NCBI RefSeq assembly: GCF_900078315.1
Contig: NZ_FKBS01000014.1
Coordinates: 494,802-558,801 of the forward strand
DNA: 64,000 bases
Direction: 5' to 3'
Origin: Bordetella ansorpii
GTDB taxonomy: Bacteria > Pseudomonadota > Gammaproteobacteria > Burkholderiales > Burkholderiaceae_B
Shown here: piece by piece, positions 24,594 through 34,233 of the stretch
How the letters are laid out: every line of letters starts with the position of its first letter
Numbering within the stretch: position 1 is the first letter of the stretch
Translations under genes and position numbers: made by a program
Notes under the pieces: generated by a model
Seen by the model: only the letters and a program-made list of their open reading frames with translations
The model's database searches: none
Told to the model about the DNA's origin: nothing

Positions 24594-25657
24594 GTCATTC
24601 GACGCATCCCATCGATGCGCAACTGGTGATGTCGGCATTGGGTCGAGGTATACAGGACAAGGACTTGCTCCAGCGCTTCGCGCAGGCAGGCCTGTTCAAT
24701 TGGCCTGACTCGGATGACGACAGGGAAGGCGCCACCGTCGAAGAATACTGGCGATACGGATTCACGCTGGAGTTCGACGATGCCCAGGCGCAGGAGCGCC
24801 TGCTGGGTATATCCGGCATCCAGGGGCCGTTCGCGGCGTCCGCCATCCTGTTCTATAACGCAGGCGTCGGGGGGCACGCCGGTTGGCAGCAGACCTTGCC
24901 GTATGGGCTGTCTTTCGGCATGAGCCCGGCCGATCTGGAGCGTGCATTCGGTCCGCCCCGCGCGACGCGAGCTCCCTATGGATTGCCGGTCTCGCAATTC
25001 CTGGTCGATGCGTATGTGCTCGATGTCTGCTATGCGCCCGAGGGACAGGGCAATATCGATTTCTTCTCGTTCCGGCTCCAGAACATCTACGAGAAAGGCG
25101 AAGCCCCCGTCAGCGACAGGGACTGGAAGCTGCTGGCGCGGATGATAGGCAAGCCCGTCACCGACACGACGCTCTTGCAGCTTGTCGAGGCCAGCGTCGG
25201 TGCGCCTGTGACGGCAAGCGACTTGTCCTCCCACGAGAATACGCAGTTCCATCGGCAATGCGGACTGTCGTTCTATGCCTTGCCTGCCGCCGAATTGGGC
25301 GGCGCCGGCAAGCAGAAATGCTTTGCGGGCTTCAAGATGTCGCGCGCGGGCCTCTACGGTTCCAAAGGCTATTCAGGAGCATTGCCGTTCGGCCTCGTCT
25401 TTGCCGACGGGCCGGATGCCGTACGCGAAAAAATGCCCGCAACGGCCAAGCAGGGTGGTTTCGAGGCAAGCGGGCGGTTCACATTCCGCACCGACAGCTT
25501 GCTCATTCACGTGCACTACAGCTTGATCTCCTGGCAGATCATCGCCGTGACGGTATTTCATTTGGCGACGGACCCTAGTGAACAAGTCGGCACCCTCTTC
25601 CCCAGCCTATATAAAGATTGCTGCCGGATGCCAGCAGTTCGCTGGCGTTGGCGGTGA
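24590..25657 (+). CDS. Uncharacterised two-domain relative of the tandem paralogues
   Basis: A 355-residue soluble protein. Its first half aligns in layout with the two 160-residue genes upstream, including Q-T-L-P-Y-G-L-S-F-G-M-S-P-A-D-L-E-R-A-F-G-P-P near residue 100. The second half repeats the pattern with S-G-A-L-P-F-G-L-V-F near residue 263. It therefore looks like two copies of the same fold in one chain. The last 15 residues (C-C-R-M-P-A-V-R-W-R-W-R) are unlike the rest, and the true C-terminus may have been altered by a late frameshift. Function is unknown; translation is coupled to the preceding gene. Confidence 0.6.
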   Translation: MSHSTHPIDAQLVMSALGRGIQDKDLLQRFAQAGLFNWPDSDDDREGATVEEYWRYGFTLEFDDAQAQERLLGISGIQGPFAASAILFYNAGVGGHAGWQQTLPYGLSFGMSPADLERAFGPPRATRAPYGLPVSQFLVDAYVLDVCYAPEGQGNIDFFSFRLQNIYEKGEAPVSDRDWKLLARMIGKPVTDTTLLQLVEASVGAPVTASDLSSHENTQFHRQCGLSFYALPAAELGGAGKQKCFAGFKMSRAGLYGSKGYSGALPFGLVFADGPDAVREKMPATAKQGGFEASGRFTFRTDSLLIHVHYSLISWQIIAVTVFHLATDPSEQVGTLFPSLYKDCCRMPAVRWRWR

Positions 25658-25864
25658 TATGGCGCCAATTTTCCCAGTGTATTTCTTACATGAAACGTGC
25701 GGGAAATTGTGTGTTCATGCAAATTCTGTAAATCGCTCACAGGGAAGCGATGTTACGGAACACATGTAACGAAGCACTCCAGTCACATCTGATTTCTAGG
25801 ATCGTCTGCGCACGCTGGCGGCTTGTTTTCGGCGCCCCATTCCTTTGGAATCAGATCCCCGCAC

Positions 25865-28153
25865 ATGGATATCCCCGCAGCGGCGTCGGCCGCCAACCAT
25901 ACTGTTCGCGTTCAAATCGCCGGCGCGCCCGCCGGTATCCTCTTTCGCGCCATGGAAGGGCAGGAGCAGCTTTCGCAGCTCTTCGAATTCCAGGTCGACG
26001 TGCTGTACGAGGGCATGGGCCTGGATCTGCGCAGCTTCCTGGGCAAATCGCTGACCATCGAGATCGACACCGATGAGATCGGCAGCGGCACGCGCTATCT
26101 CAATGGCCAGATCACGCGGTTCACGCTGATGGGCAAGGAAACCGCCACGCAGCGGTATTACCTGTACCGCGCCACCGTGCGGCCCTGGCTGTGGTCGGCC
26201 TCGCGCCGCGAAGACTTCCGCATCTTCCAGGAAAAGAACATCCCCGACATCGTCGAGGAAGTGCTGAAGCCTTACGGCCACAGCATCGAGCGCAAGCTGG
26301 TCGAGTCGTACCGGCCGTGGAACTACTGCGTGCAGTACGGCGAGAGCGACTTCGATTTCGTCAGCCGGCTGATGGAGCACGAGGGCATCCATTACTGGTT
26401 CAAGCACGCTAACGGCAAGCACGAGCTGGTGATGGCCGACGACATGTCGGCGCACGAGGCCTCGCCCGGTTGCGATTCGCTGCCGTACTACGGCGCCGAA
26501 CGCCAGAGCATGCCCGACGAGTCGTACCTGAGCGACCTGCGCGTGGCCGAGGAAGTGCGTTCGGGCGAGTACGTCACCGACGACTACAACTTCGAGAACC
26601 CCAAGGCCGCGCTGGCCGCCACGCAGCGCCATCCGGCGCAGCACGACGAAGACGCGCACCAGGTCTATCAATGGCCGGGCGATTACAAGGATGCCGACCA
26701 CGGCCAGGACTATGCGCGCGTGCGCATGGAAGAACTGCACCAGCAACGCGAACAGGCCGAGCTGCGCAGCAACGTGCGCGGCCTGCAGACCGCATCGATC
26801 TTCTCGATGCGCAACTGCCCGCGCGACAGCGAGAACCGCAAGTACCTGGTGGTCGGTACGCGCTACCGCCTGAGCGAAAGCGGCTACTACAGCGGCGGCG
26901 TGCCTGGCGCGGGGTTCATGCCCGCGGTATTGAATACTTCGTTGGCCTCGCTGAACGGTTCCGTGCCGCAGCCCGCCGCCGACGCGCAGCAGGGCACGGT
27001 GTGCGAGTTCGACCTGACCGTGCAGCCGGCCACGCTGGCCTACCGCCCGCCGCGCGTCACGCGCAAGCCGCGCACGCTGGGCCCGCAGACCGCCGTGGTC
27101 ACCGGCCCGGCCGGCGAAGAGATCTGGACCGACCAGTACGGCCGCGTCAAAGTGCATTTCCACTGGGACCGCACCGGCCCGCGCGACGAGAACAGCTCGT
27201 GCTGGATCCGTGTGTCCAATCCGTGGGCCAGCTCGGGCTTCGGCGGCATCCAGGTGCCGCGCATCGGCGATGAGGTGGTCGTGGACTTCATCAACGGCGA
27301 CCCCGATGCGCCGTTGATCACGGGCCGCGTGTACAACGCGTCGAACATGCCGCCGTGGGAGTTGCCGGGCAACGCCACGCAGATGGGGCTGATGTCGCGC
27401 TCCACGCCGGCGGGCGATCCCAACAATGCCAACGCCATCCGCTTCGAAGACAAGATGGGCGCGGAGCAGTTGTGGATCCACGCCGAGCGCAACCAGGATA
27501 TCGAGGTCGAAAAGGACGAGACCCACTGGGTGGGTCAGGATCGCAAGAAGACCATCGACCGCGACGAGACGGTGAACGTCAAGCGCGATCGCACCGAGAC
27601 GGTGGACCGCAACGAGACCATCACCGTACACGGCCAGCGCACCGAGACAGTGGACAAGGATGAGACCATCACCATTCACCAGAACCGCAAGGAAAAGGTG
27701 GACCTGAACGAAGACGTCTCGATCGGCATCAACCAGAAGCACAGCGTGGGCTCGAACCGCACCCGCCGCGTCGGCACCAACGAGACCGTGACGGTGGGCG
27801 CGAACCGCGTGCAGACCGTGGCGCTTGGCTCGATGCACAACGTCGGCATCGCCGAGGTCACCACCATCGGCGCAGGCTACATGCTGAACGTGGGCGCCGC
27901 ATGGAACGCCAACATCGGCTTCACCATGTTCGAGAACGTCGGCATGATGAAGAAAGTGAATGTGGGCAAGATGTTCAGCATGGATGCCGGCACCAGCGTG
28001 TCGATCAGTGCGGGCAAGGCCATCACCATCTCGACGGGCAAGTCCAGCATCCAGCTGGAGTCGGACGGCACCATCACCATCACCGGTGTGAAGATCAAGA
28101 TTTCGGGGTCGGAAATCGTCGACCTGGACGGCAAGGTCATCGATCTGAACTGA
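25865..28153 (+). CDS. vgrG: T6SS spike protein VgrG/TssI
   Basis: A 762-residue VgrG. The gp27-like base (R-A-M-E-G-Q-E-Q-L-S-Q-L-F-E-F, then Y-G-E-S-D-F-D-F-V-S-R-L-M-E-H-E-G-I-H-Y near residue 160) is followed by the gp5 OB-fold (W-T-D-Q-Y-G-R-V-K-V-H-F-H-W-D near residue 420 and I-G-D-E-V-V-V-D-F). Past about residue 545 come repeated short beta-helix units of the type E-T-V-x-x-x-R-T-E-T-V-D-x-N-E-T. There is no extra C-terminal effector domain, since the chain ends with the helix. It trimerises to tip the Hcp tube and probably carries the downstream PAAR-like/Rhs protein. The ATG at 25865 opens the conserved part. Confidence 0.95.
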   Translation: MDIPAAASAANHTVRVQIAGAPAGILFRAMEGQEQLSQLFEFQVDVLYEGMGLDLRSFLGKSLTIEIDTDEIGSGTRYLNGQITRFTLMGKETATQRYYLYRATVRPWLWSASRREDFRIFQEKNIPDIVEEVLKPYGHSIERKLVESYRPWNYCVQYGESDFDFVSRLMEHEGIHYWFKHANGKHELVMADDMSAHEASPGCDSLPYYGAERQSMPDESYLSDLRVAEEVRSGEYVTDDYNFENPKAALAATQRHPAQHDEDAHQVYQWPGDYKDADHGQDYARVRMEELHQQREQAELRSNVRGLQTASIFSMRNCPRDSENRKYLVVGTRYRLSESGYYSGGVPGAGFMPAVLNTSLASLNGSVPQPAADAQQGTVCEFDLTVQPATLAYRPPRVTRKPRTLGPQTAVVTGPAGEEIWTDQYGRVKVHFHWDRTGPRDENSSCWIRVSNPWASSGFGGIQVPRIGDEVVVDFINGDPDAPLITGRVYNASNMPPWELPGNATQMGLMSRSTPAGDPNNANAIRFEDKMGAEQLWIHAERNQDIEVEKDETHWVGQDRKKTIDRDETVNVKRDRTETVDRNETITVHGQRTETVDKDETITIHQNRKEKVDLNEDVSIGINQKHSVGSNRTRRVGTNETVTVGANRVQTVALGSMHNVGIAEVTTIGAGYMLNVGAAWNANIGFTMFENVGMMKKVNVGKMFSMDAGTSVSISAGKAITISTGKSSIQLESDGTITITGVKIKISGSEIVDLDGKVIDLN

Positions 28154-28156
28154 CTC

Positions 28157-29338
28157 ATGTACACGAACCTGACGAAGTACCCTGGATTGGGCTTTCGGCA
28201 TCACATCCACGGCAATCGGCTGCACCACTGCCTGATTTTGCAGGCCACCTACTTGCTGCAGAAGCGGGCGGGAAAGTGGGTGCTCGACCCCTTGGAGGAC
28301 CAGCCCGCGTTCGTCATGGCGGACCAGTTCCGTACCGTGCTGGCGTCGCCTGGAACGGGCCGTGCCGGCTCGGATGCGCGGGCGCAGCAGCAGGTCAGCA
28401 GCCTGCTGCTGGAGTCCGAGCTGCTGCCCTTCAAGCCGCATGCCGACGTGTTGATCAGCGGTGACGCCATCGCGCCCGAAGGCAGGGCCGCGCAGAACTG
28501 GCTGGTGGGCGTGCGCATCGGCGGATGGTCGAAGCTGTTGAAGATATCGGGCCCGCGCAGTTGGGAGCGCGAGCGGCGCGGCAACTGGCGCTTGTCCGCG
28601 CCCGAGGCTGCGGAGCGTGTACCGCTGCTGTACGAGCATGCCTATGGCGGTACGGTCTCCACCGGCCGTGACGACGAGACGGCGGCCTACGACCAGAACC
28701 CCAGCGGTATCGGTTATCTGGGCGCGCTGACGCAGTTGCCCGCCGACGTGCGGGCGCTGGCCGCGCCCAGCATCGAATACCCCGATGATGAAACGCCCGC
28801 CGAGCCCGGTCGTATCCAGCGCGTGGCGGGCTTCGGCCCCATCCCGATGCACTGGCAGCCGCGCGCGCAGCGGCTGGGCACCATCGACGAGGCGCGCATC
28901 CGTCGCGATGGCCCGGCCTATCCCGACGATTTCGATCCTGCCTATTGGCAGACGGCGCCCGCCGACCAGTGGCTGCCATACCTGGCGCGCGGTCAGGAAG
29001 TGGAACTGTTCAACCTGATCGAGGGCGAGCCCAAGGTGAAATTCGCCTTGCCGCGCTGGCTGGGCTTCGCGGCGGTGCGCTCGGGGGGCAACAACCGATA
29101 TCCCGACATGCACGTCGACACGCTGGCCATCGATACGGTGAAACGCACGGTGCGCCTGAACTGGCGCCTGGCCGTGGCCAACGACGTCGACCATCCGGAC
29201 TGGATCGGCATGGAGCTGGCCATTCCGGAAGTGCTTTATCCCGAAGGCGAACCCCTGCCGCAGCCCGAGCCCGACACGCAGGCCGACCGCTGGCGTGCCG
29301 CGCTGGCGCGCGACCAGGGCGAGGGGACGCGCGCATGA
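28157..29338 (+). CDS. DUF2169 T6SS adaptor-type protein
   Basis: A 393-residue protein with the DUF2169 pattern near its N-terminus (L-I-L-Q-A-T-Y-L-L-Q, then D-V-L-I-S-G-D-A and the G-P-R-S-W-E segment around residue 133-137) and P-L-L-Y-E-H-A-Y-G-G-T-V. Such genes typically stand between vgrG and a PAAR/Rhs effector gene and are thought to help load the effector on the spike. Its ATG lies 3 bp after the vgrG stop, with the same order here. No signal peptide is seen. Confidence 0.85.
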   Translation: MYTNLTKYPGLGFRHHIHGNRLHHCLILQATYLLQKRAGKWVLDPLEDQPAFVMADQFRTVLASPGTGRAGSDARAQQQVSSLLLESELLPFKPHADVLISGDAIAPEGRAAQNWLVGVRIGGWSKLLKISGPRSWERERRGNWRLSAPEAAERVPLLYEHAYGGTVSTGRDDETAAYDQNPSGIGYLGALTQLPADVRALAAPSIEYPDDETPAEPGRIQRVAGFGPIPMHWQPRAQRLGTIDEARIRRDGPAYPDDFDPAYWQTAPADQWLPYLARGQEVELFNLIEGEPKVKFALPRWLGFAAVRSGGNNRYPDMHVDTLAIDTVKRTVRLNWRLAVANDVDHPDWIGMELAIPEVLYPEGEPLPQPEPDTQADRWRAALARDQGEGTRA

Positions 29339-29439
29339 GTCCGCCTCGTTGTCTTCTTGAGTCCGGTGTGGCGCCCTTTTTGGGTACCGTGGACGCGTTC
29401 CCTGTCGTGGTGAGTCGCCTTGAAGGAGGTGCGGCATGA
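29335..29439 (+). CDS. Small overlapping reading frame between the adaptor and Rhs genes
   Basis: A 34-codon frame whose ATG overlaps the stop of the DUF2169 gene and whose stop overlaps the ATG of the Rhs gene, each by 4 bp (ATGA). It contains the ribosome-binding site GAAGGAGG of the Rhs gene. The peptide (starting M-S-P-P-R-C-L-L-E-S-G) has no recognisable domain. It may be a translation-coupling leader rather than a functional protein, or a short genuine gene. No homologue is known to me. Confidence 0.4.
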   Translation: MSPPRCLLESGVAPFLGTVDAFPVVVSRLEGGAA

Positions 29440-32400
29440 GCACCGAATTCATCGCGGAGAAGCGGGCCAATCACATCGCGGTGGCCGACAAGCCGGACAT
29501 GTGCAAGGTCGGCAACACGGTCTGCGCGTTCATCTCGTTCTCCACGTTCGACCAGGCCCGGGATCTGCGGGGCAATCCCAATCCCACCAATGGCCAGGAC
29601 ACGCCCGTGTTCCACATGGGCTCGTACGTGCCCAAGAGCCAGGGCAATGCCGGCATCGGCATCCGCAGCGGCGGCCAGAGCGGACCGTTCAATCCGCAAG
29701 AGCACAGCAGCACCGTCAAGAGCCAGGGCGAGTTCCAGGTGCACGACGGGCACGTGGGGCAGATCAACGCGGCCACGCCGGGGTCGTTGGCAGGCAACAC
29801 CACGGCGGTGGTCAATGCGGGCGCCACGGGTGGCGGCGAGGTCGATGTCTGCCTGACCAAGCTGAAGCTGCAACTGGCGAACCTGAAAGAGAAGATCGCG
29901 GCGGAGTGGCAGAACAGCCCGACGGATTTCATGTGGGCCACGGCGTCCGGCATGGGCAGCGGAGCGGTGGATGCCGGTTCTGGCATGGCCGAGGGCGTGT
30001 GGGGTGCGTTGCAGGGCGCTTGGGGTGTCGTCTCGAATCCTTGGGAGTCGGCCAAGGGGGCGTACAACAGTGTGACGGGCGGCGCCAAGGAGGCGCTGGA
30101 CCTGGGGCAGGCGATCTACAACGGTGAATTGACGATTGACGATATCGTCGACGGTATCACCGAGGCGTTGATGGATGCGCTGGGGGCGACGGCGTGCTCG
30201 GTGGCGGATCAACTGCAGGAGATGCTGAACAAGCCGAACGGCGGCGCGGAGGGGCTGGGGTATCTGCTGGGGCAGGTCGCGGCCAACGTTGCGGTGACGG
30301 CTGCGACCGCTGGCGCTGGTGCGGCGGGGCAGGCGGCGTTGAAGGGGACACAGGCCGCCCGGCTGGCTGGCGAGGCCAGTGCTTTTGCCATGCGCAAGGG
30401 CGAGAGCATGGCGGCGTTCTTCAAGCGCTTGAAGCATCGACGGCATGAGCGGCGCAATCGGCCGGAGCCCGAAGGTGGCGCGCATGTGAAGGACGGCAGC
30501 AGCAACGATGGCAGTCCCCAGAACCCTGGTTGCCGAATACTGTGCGTTGGCGCTGTCGGACATCCCGTTAATCCCATGTACGGCTGTAAATTCCTGGCCG
30601 GAGCGGAAGATCTGGATTTCGTATTGCCGGGTCTGCCTTCGATCCAATGGCAACGAAGCTATTTCTCCGATATTTCACGCGTGGGGGGATTCGGCCAAGG
30701 CTGGACGTTACCGTTTGACATTTCCATTGTCACCGAGGGGCGTAGCCATACGTTCGTCGATGAACAGGGGCGTCGAGTTCCGTTACCGTCGCTCGTGCCA
30801 GGAACTCTAGCTCGCGTGCCGGGCGAAGAAATGTTGTTTGGAGGGTTGCCTGATCAAAGCATCCTGTTGTTGGCTGATTCATCGGGCCGTTTGATGCGTT
30901 TTTCGGCTGTGGGTGCCCAACGTTGGCGGTTGAGCAGCATCAGCGATGGATACAGCAACATGTTGCTGGTTCATTGGAATGATGCAGGCTTGCTCGTAGC
31001 CATAACTAGCGATTCGCAACGCCGTGTGGAGTTGGATTACGTTCAGACAGGCCACGGGGCACGGATCTCTGCCGTGCACGAAGTTACGGGAAGATCGTCA
31101 CGTGATCTATTGATGTCCTACCGCTACTCGCACCAAGGTGATCTGTCCCAGGTCTATGACGCTGCAGGTAATCTCGTGCGAGAGTTCGGCTGGCGCAATC
31201 ACATCATGGTGATGCATCGCCAGCCGGGAGGGATCGAATCTCGATACGAGTACGACCTATACACGGCCACCGGAAAGGTAGTGCGCAACAGCGACTCCTT
31301 GGATCGCGAATGGCGCCTTATCTATCGGGATGGCGAGACTCGCGTCGTCGACCATTTGAGGCGCAGTTCCCGGTATCGGTACGACGAGGCGAAGCGGCTG
31401 GAGCTTTACGTGGACCCGGAGGGCGGAGAGACGCGTTTCGAGTTGGACGGGGATGGAAACGTCCTACAGGAGCTAGATCCCGCCGGACGCGTAAGGCGCT
31501 ATGCCCGTAATGCCCAGGGCCTGCCCCTGCTCATAACCGAACCCGACGGCACGCAGACCTTTATCGAATATCACCGTCACTTTCCGTGGTTACCAACCAG
31601 CATCACGGATGCGTTGGGTCAGACACGTAGCTATGAATACGATGGCCGGGGTGGGCTCTTGCTGGAGACTGATCCTTCGGGGCAGAGAACCGAATACCAT
31701 CGCGACAGCCGAGGTCTCGTCGTGGCAATTCGGGATGCGCGCGGCGGCTTGAAACGCTTGTCATACGGTATTGATGGGTTGTGCACAGGCTATGCCGATT
31801 GTTCCGGGGCAAAAACTCACTATCGCTACGACGTGCGCGGCAATCTGTCAGAAATCACGGATGCGTCAGGCGCGGCGACGGGATATCAGTACGATCACGT
31901 TGGCAGACTCGTATCGGTTCGTCATCCCGATGGTGCGGCGGAACATTTAGCCTATGACCGACTGGGCCGCCTTATCGCATACAGCGATGCGAACGGGGCT
32001 ATCACACGCTATTACCTGGCCACGGATGGCAAGCCGGTTGCTCGGATAGACCCGCTGGGAAATGCTCTTCATTACCGATATGACGCGGCTCGTAGGGTCT
32101 CCTTGCTGATCAACGAGAACGGCGCGAGATATCTATTCGGATACGACCTGCTGAACCGGTTGACCTTTGAACAGGGTTTCGATGGACTCTCCAAGGAATA
32201 CCGCTACGATGCGTCGGGATGGCTATTCGAAAAAGAGGAGCGAGGTCAGGAGCAGCCGGGAGGCCATGCGGATGTGATCCGAACGCGCTACCAGCGTGAT
32301 CTGGCTGGACGTATTGTGGAATTCAGCGCGAGCCACGCGCGCACGCGTGAGCACGTCCGCTCGTACTATAGTTACGATGCCCTGGGCAGGTTGGTCTCGG

Positions 32401-34223
32401 CAAAGAACAATGCTGGATTGTTGGCTTTTGCGTACGATCCGTTGGGACGGCTGATCTCGGAGGTCTCGGCGGTGGCTGGGGTGAGTCTGACCGTGAGGCA
32501 TGGCTACGACGAGCTGGGCAACAGAGTTCGAACCACACTTCCGGACGGCCGTGAACTTAACTGGCTGTACTACGGCAGTGGGCATCTTCATCAGGTCAAC
32601 GTCGACGGCTACGTTATCTCCGACATGGAGCGAGATTCCGTGCATCGCGAGGTCTTTCGCACGCAAGGACGGTTGCAAAGCACGTTTGGTTATGACGTCC
32701 GAAGCCGCTTGATCGAACAGTGCGCCGAGCCGGCGCCCATGAAGGTGGGCCAGACGGAGCACCGAGTGCAGCCCATTGCGAGTACCAAGCTCTCCCATAC
32801 GGCTGTCTTCGAGGGGGCGGGGCTTCAAGAGAATTCTGTGCAGCGGGCCTATCGGTACGATGCGGTTGGCAACGTGCTTGCGATCGCGGACGTCACCGCT
32901 GGCTCGGTCTCCTATGTATACGATGCATTGGGCAGATTGCGGCGGTCGAACGAGCATCGCTTCGATTTCGACCCAGCATCGAACATCGTCGAGATATCCG
33001 CTGGAGACCTTGCCAATCAAGCGCCCTCACGGTCTGTGACCTGGCCGATCGGGAGAGACAATCATCCTTTCGACGTGCCTGCAGAACCGGTCAGCAACCA
33101 AACGGCACTAAACGACAACAGGGTGCGGTTCTATAAGGGCCACCGCTATGTCTACGATGGGTTCGGCAACGTTGTGGAGCGCCGCATCGGTGAACATACC
33201 GTCATGCGTTTCGAGTACGACCCGCTGCATCGGATGGTGACGGCGGAGGTTTCCAGACGAGGCGTGACCAGGCGGCATCGTTATTCGTATGACGCGGCGA
33301 ACCGTCGCGTAGGCAAACGCGATGAGTTTGGAATGACTCGCTTTGTTTGGGACGGGGATCGCCTCATGGCGGTTACGAGAGCTCGGCGCACCAGCGTTTT
33401 CGTATACGCGGAGTCGCCGTATGTTCCCCTCGCCCGAATCGATTCGACAATCAAGGACGGCCAGCCGGCCGACGAGGTGTTTCATTACCACGTGGATCAG
33501 ATCGGCACCCCCCGTGAAGTGACGACTGCCAGCGGCGAGGTCATCTGGAGGGCGAAGTATCTTGCGTGGGGCGAGGTGGAGGTTAAAGAAGGGGGTGATG
33601 CCCGCGAGGTCGGAGAGAATGCCGCCTCGTGGCCCCAGCCGCTGCGCTTTCAAGGCCAATATTATGACGATGAGACCGGGCTGCACTACAACCGGCATCG
33701 CTACTACGATCCGCATATAGGGCGCTTCATCAGCCAGGACGTGGTTGGCCTCAACGGCGGCATCAATGCCTACCAGTACGCACCCAATCCACTCGTATGG
33801 GCGGATCCCCTGGGTTTGACGCGCTGTCGATGCGATTGTGCGCAAGTCTTGGCTAACATGCGAGCAAGTGGACGAGAGTACGGTTCTAAGTCGTCTACGC
33901 CTGCCGACGGGCATCACATCATCCAACATGCGTCAGTGCCGCAGGGTACGGCCGGTTACTCCTACGGCGGGGCGCCTAGCGTTCAACTCCAAGGTCCGTC
34001 TACGCAGATCGGATCGGAGCATTATCTGGCGACTCAGGTGCAGCGGCAGGCTGGTGGTGGCAGCTATGCCGCTGAACGGCGCATCGGTTACAAGGCGCTT
34101 CGGTACGCCGGCCTTTCGCCTGAGGAGGCGAGATGTCTCTTCGAAGCGCATGTCGATCCGTATTTCGGTAATCTTGGATTCACTGGAAACTCGCCGATGC
34201 GCACTGTGGGGAATAGAAGATAG
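29436..34223 (+). CDS. rhs: PAAR-like/Rhs polymorphic toxin with C-terminal nuclease candidate
   Basis: A 1595-residue T6SS effector. Residues 1-130 form a DUF4150/PAAR-like spike tip (V-A-D-K-P-D-M-C-K-V-G-N, F-H-M-G-S-Y-V-P-K-S). A Gly/Ala-rich hydrophobic segment lies near 270-300 and a DUF6531-like start of the Rhs shell (G-H-P-V-N-P-M-Y-G-C-K) near 373. More than a dozen YD repeats follow. The shell closes with G-R-F-I-S-Q-D and D-P-L-G-L at residues 1457-1461, the usual self-cleavage boundary. The last 134 residues are the variable toxin, with G-H-H at 1492-1494 followed by I-I-Q, and H-Y-L-A-T-Q, suggesting an HNH/EndoVII-type nuclease. The region from about 30560 on is lower in GC than its surroundings, a sign of transfer. 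Confidence 0.93.
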   Translation: MSTEFIAEKRANHIAVADKPDMCKVGNTVCAFISFSTFDQARDLRGNPNPTNGQDTPVFHMGSYVPKSQGNAGIGIRSGGQSGPFNPQEHSSTVKSQGEFQVHDGHVGQINAATPGSLAGNTTAVVNAGATGGGEVDVCLTKLKLQLANLKEKIAAEWQNSPTDFMWATASGMGSGAVDAGSGMAEGVWGALQGAWGVVSNPWESAKGAYNSVTGGAKEALDLGQAIYNGELTIDDIVDGITEALMDALGATACSVADQLQEMLNKPNGGAEGLGYLLGQVAANVAVTAATAGAGAAGQAALKGTQAARLAGEASAFAMRKGESMAAFFKRLKHRRHERRNRPEPEGGAHVKDGSSNDGSPQNPGCRILCVGAVGHPVNPMYGCKFLAGAEDLDFVLPGLPSIQWQRSYFSDISRVGGFGQGWTLPFDISIVTEGRSHTFVDEQGRRVPLPSLVPGTLARVPGEEMLFGGLPDQSILLLADSSGRLMRFSAVGAQRWRLSSISDGYSNMLLVHWNDAGLLVAITSDSQRRVELDYVQTGHGARISAVHEVTGRSSRDLLMSYRYSHQGDLSQVYDAAGNLVREFGWRNHIMVMHRQPGGIESRYEYDLYTATGKVVRNSDSLDREWRLIYRDGETRVVDHLRRSSRYRYDEAKRLELYVDPEGGETRFELDGDGNVLQELDPAGRVRRYARNAQGLPLLITEPDGTQTFIEYHRHFPWLPTSITDALGQTRSYEYDGRGGLLLETDPSGQRTEYHRDSRGLVVAIRDARGGLKRLSYGIDGLCTGYADCSGAKTHYRYDVRGNLSEITDASGAATGYQYDHVGRLVSVRHPDGAAEHLAYDRLGRLIAYSDANGAITRYYLATDGKPVARIDPLGNALHYRYDAARRVSLLINENGARYLFGYDLLNRLTFEQGFDGLSKEYRYDASGWLFEKEERGQEQPGGHADVIRTRYQRDLAGRIVEFSASHARTREHVRSYYSYDALGRLVSAKNNAGLLAFAYDPLGRLISEVSAVAGVSLTVRHGYDELGNRVRTTLPDGRELNWLYYGSGHLHQVNVDGYVISDMERDSVHREVFRTQGRLQSTFGYDVRSRLIEQCAEPAPMKVGQTEHRVQPIASTKLSHTAVFEGAGLQENSVQRAYRYDAVGNVLAIADVTAGSVSYVYDALGRLRRSNEHRFDFDPASNIVEISAGDLANQAPSRSVTWPIGRDNHPFDVPAEPVSNQTALNDNRVRFYKGHRYVYDGFGNVVERRIGEHTVMRFEYDPLHRMVTAEVSRRGVTRRHRYSYDAANRRVGKRDEFGMTRFVWDGDRLMAVTRARRTSVFVYAESPYVPLARIDSTIKDGQPADEVFHYHVDQIGTPREVTTASGEVIWRAKYLAWGEVEVKEGGDAREVGENAASWPQPLRFQGQYYDDETGLHYNRHRYYDPHIGRFISQDVVGLNGGINAYQYAPNPLVWADPLGLTRCRCDCAQVLANMRASGREYGSKSSTPADGHHIIQHASVPQGTAGYSYGGAPSVQLQGPSTQIGSEHYLATQVQRQAGGGSYAAERRIGYKALRYAGLSPEEARCLFEAHVDPYFGNLGFTGNSPMRTVGNRR

Positions 34224-34233
34224 GAGTTCTATT

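Noticed and set aside
25796-29470. A 1224-codon open frame on the minus strand opposite vgrG and the DUF2169 gene
   Set aside because: It is a shadow of GC-rich coding sequence: composition is His/Arg/Gly/Val-rich with no domain, and the plus strand holds two well-defined T6SS genes.
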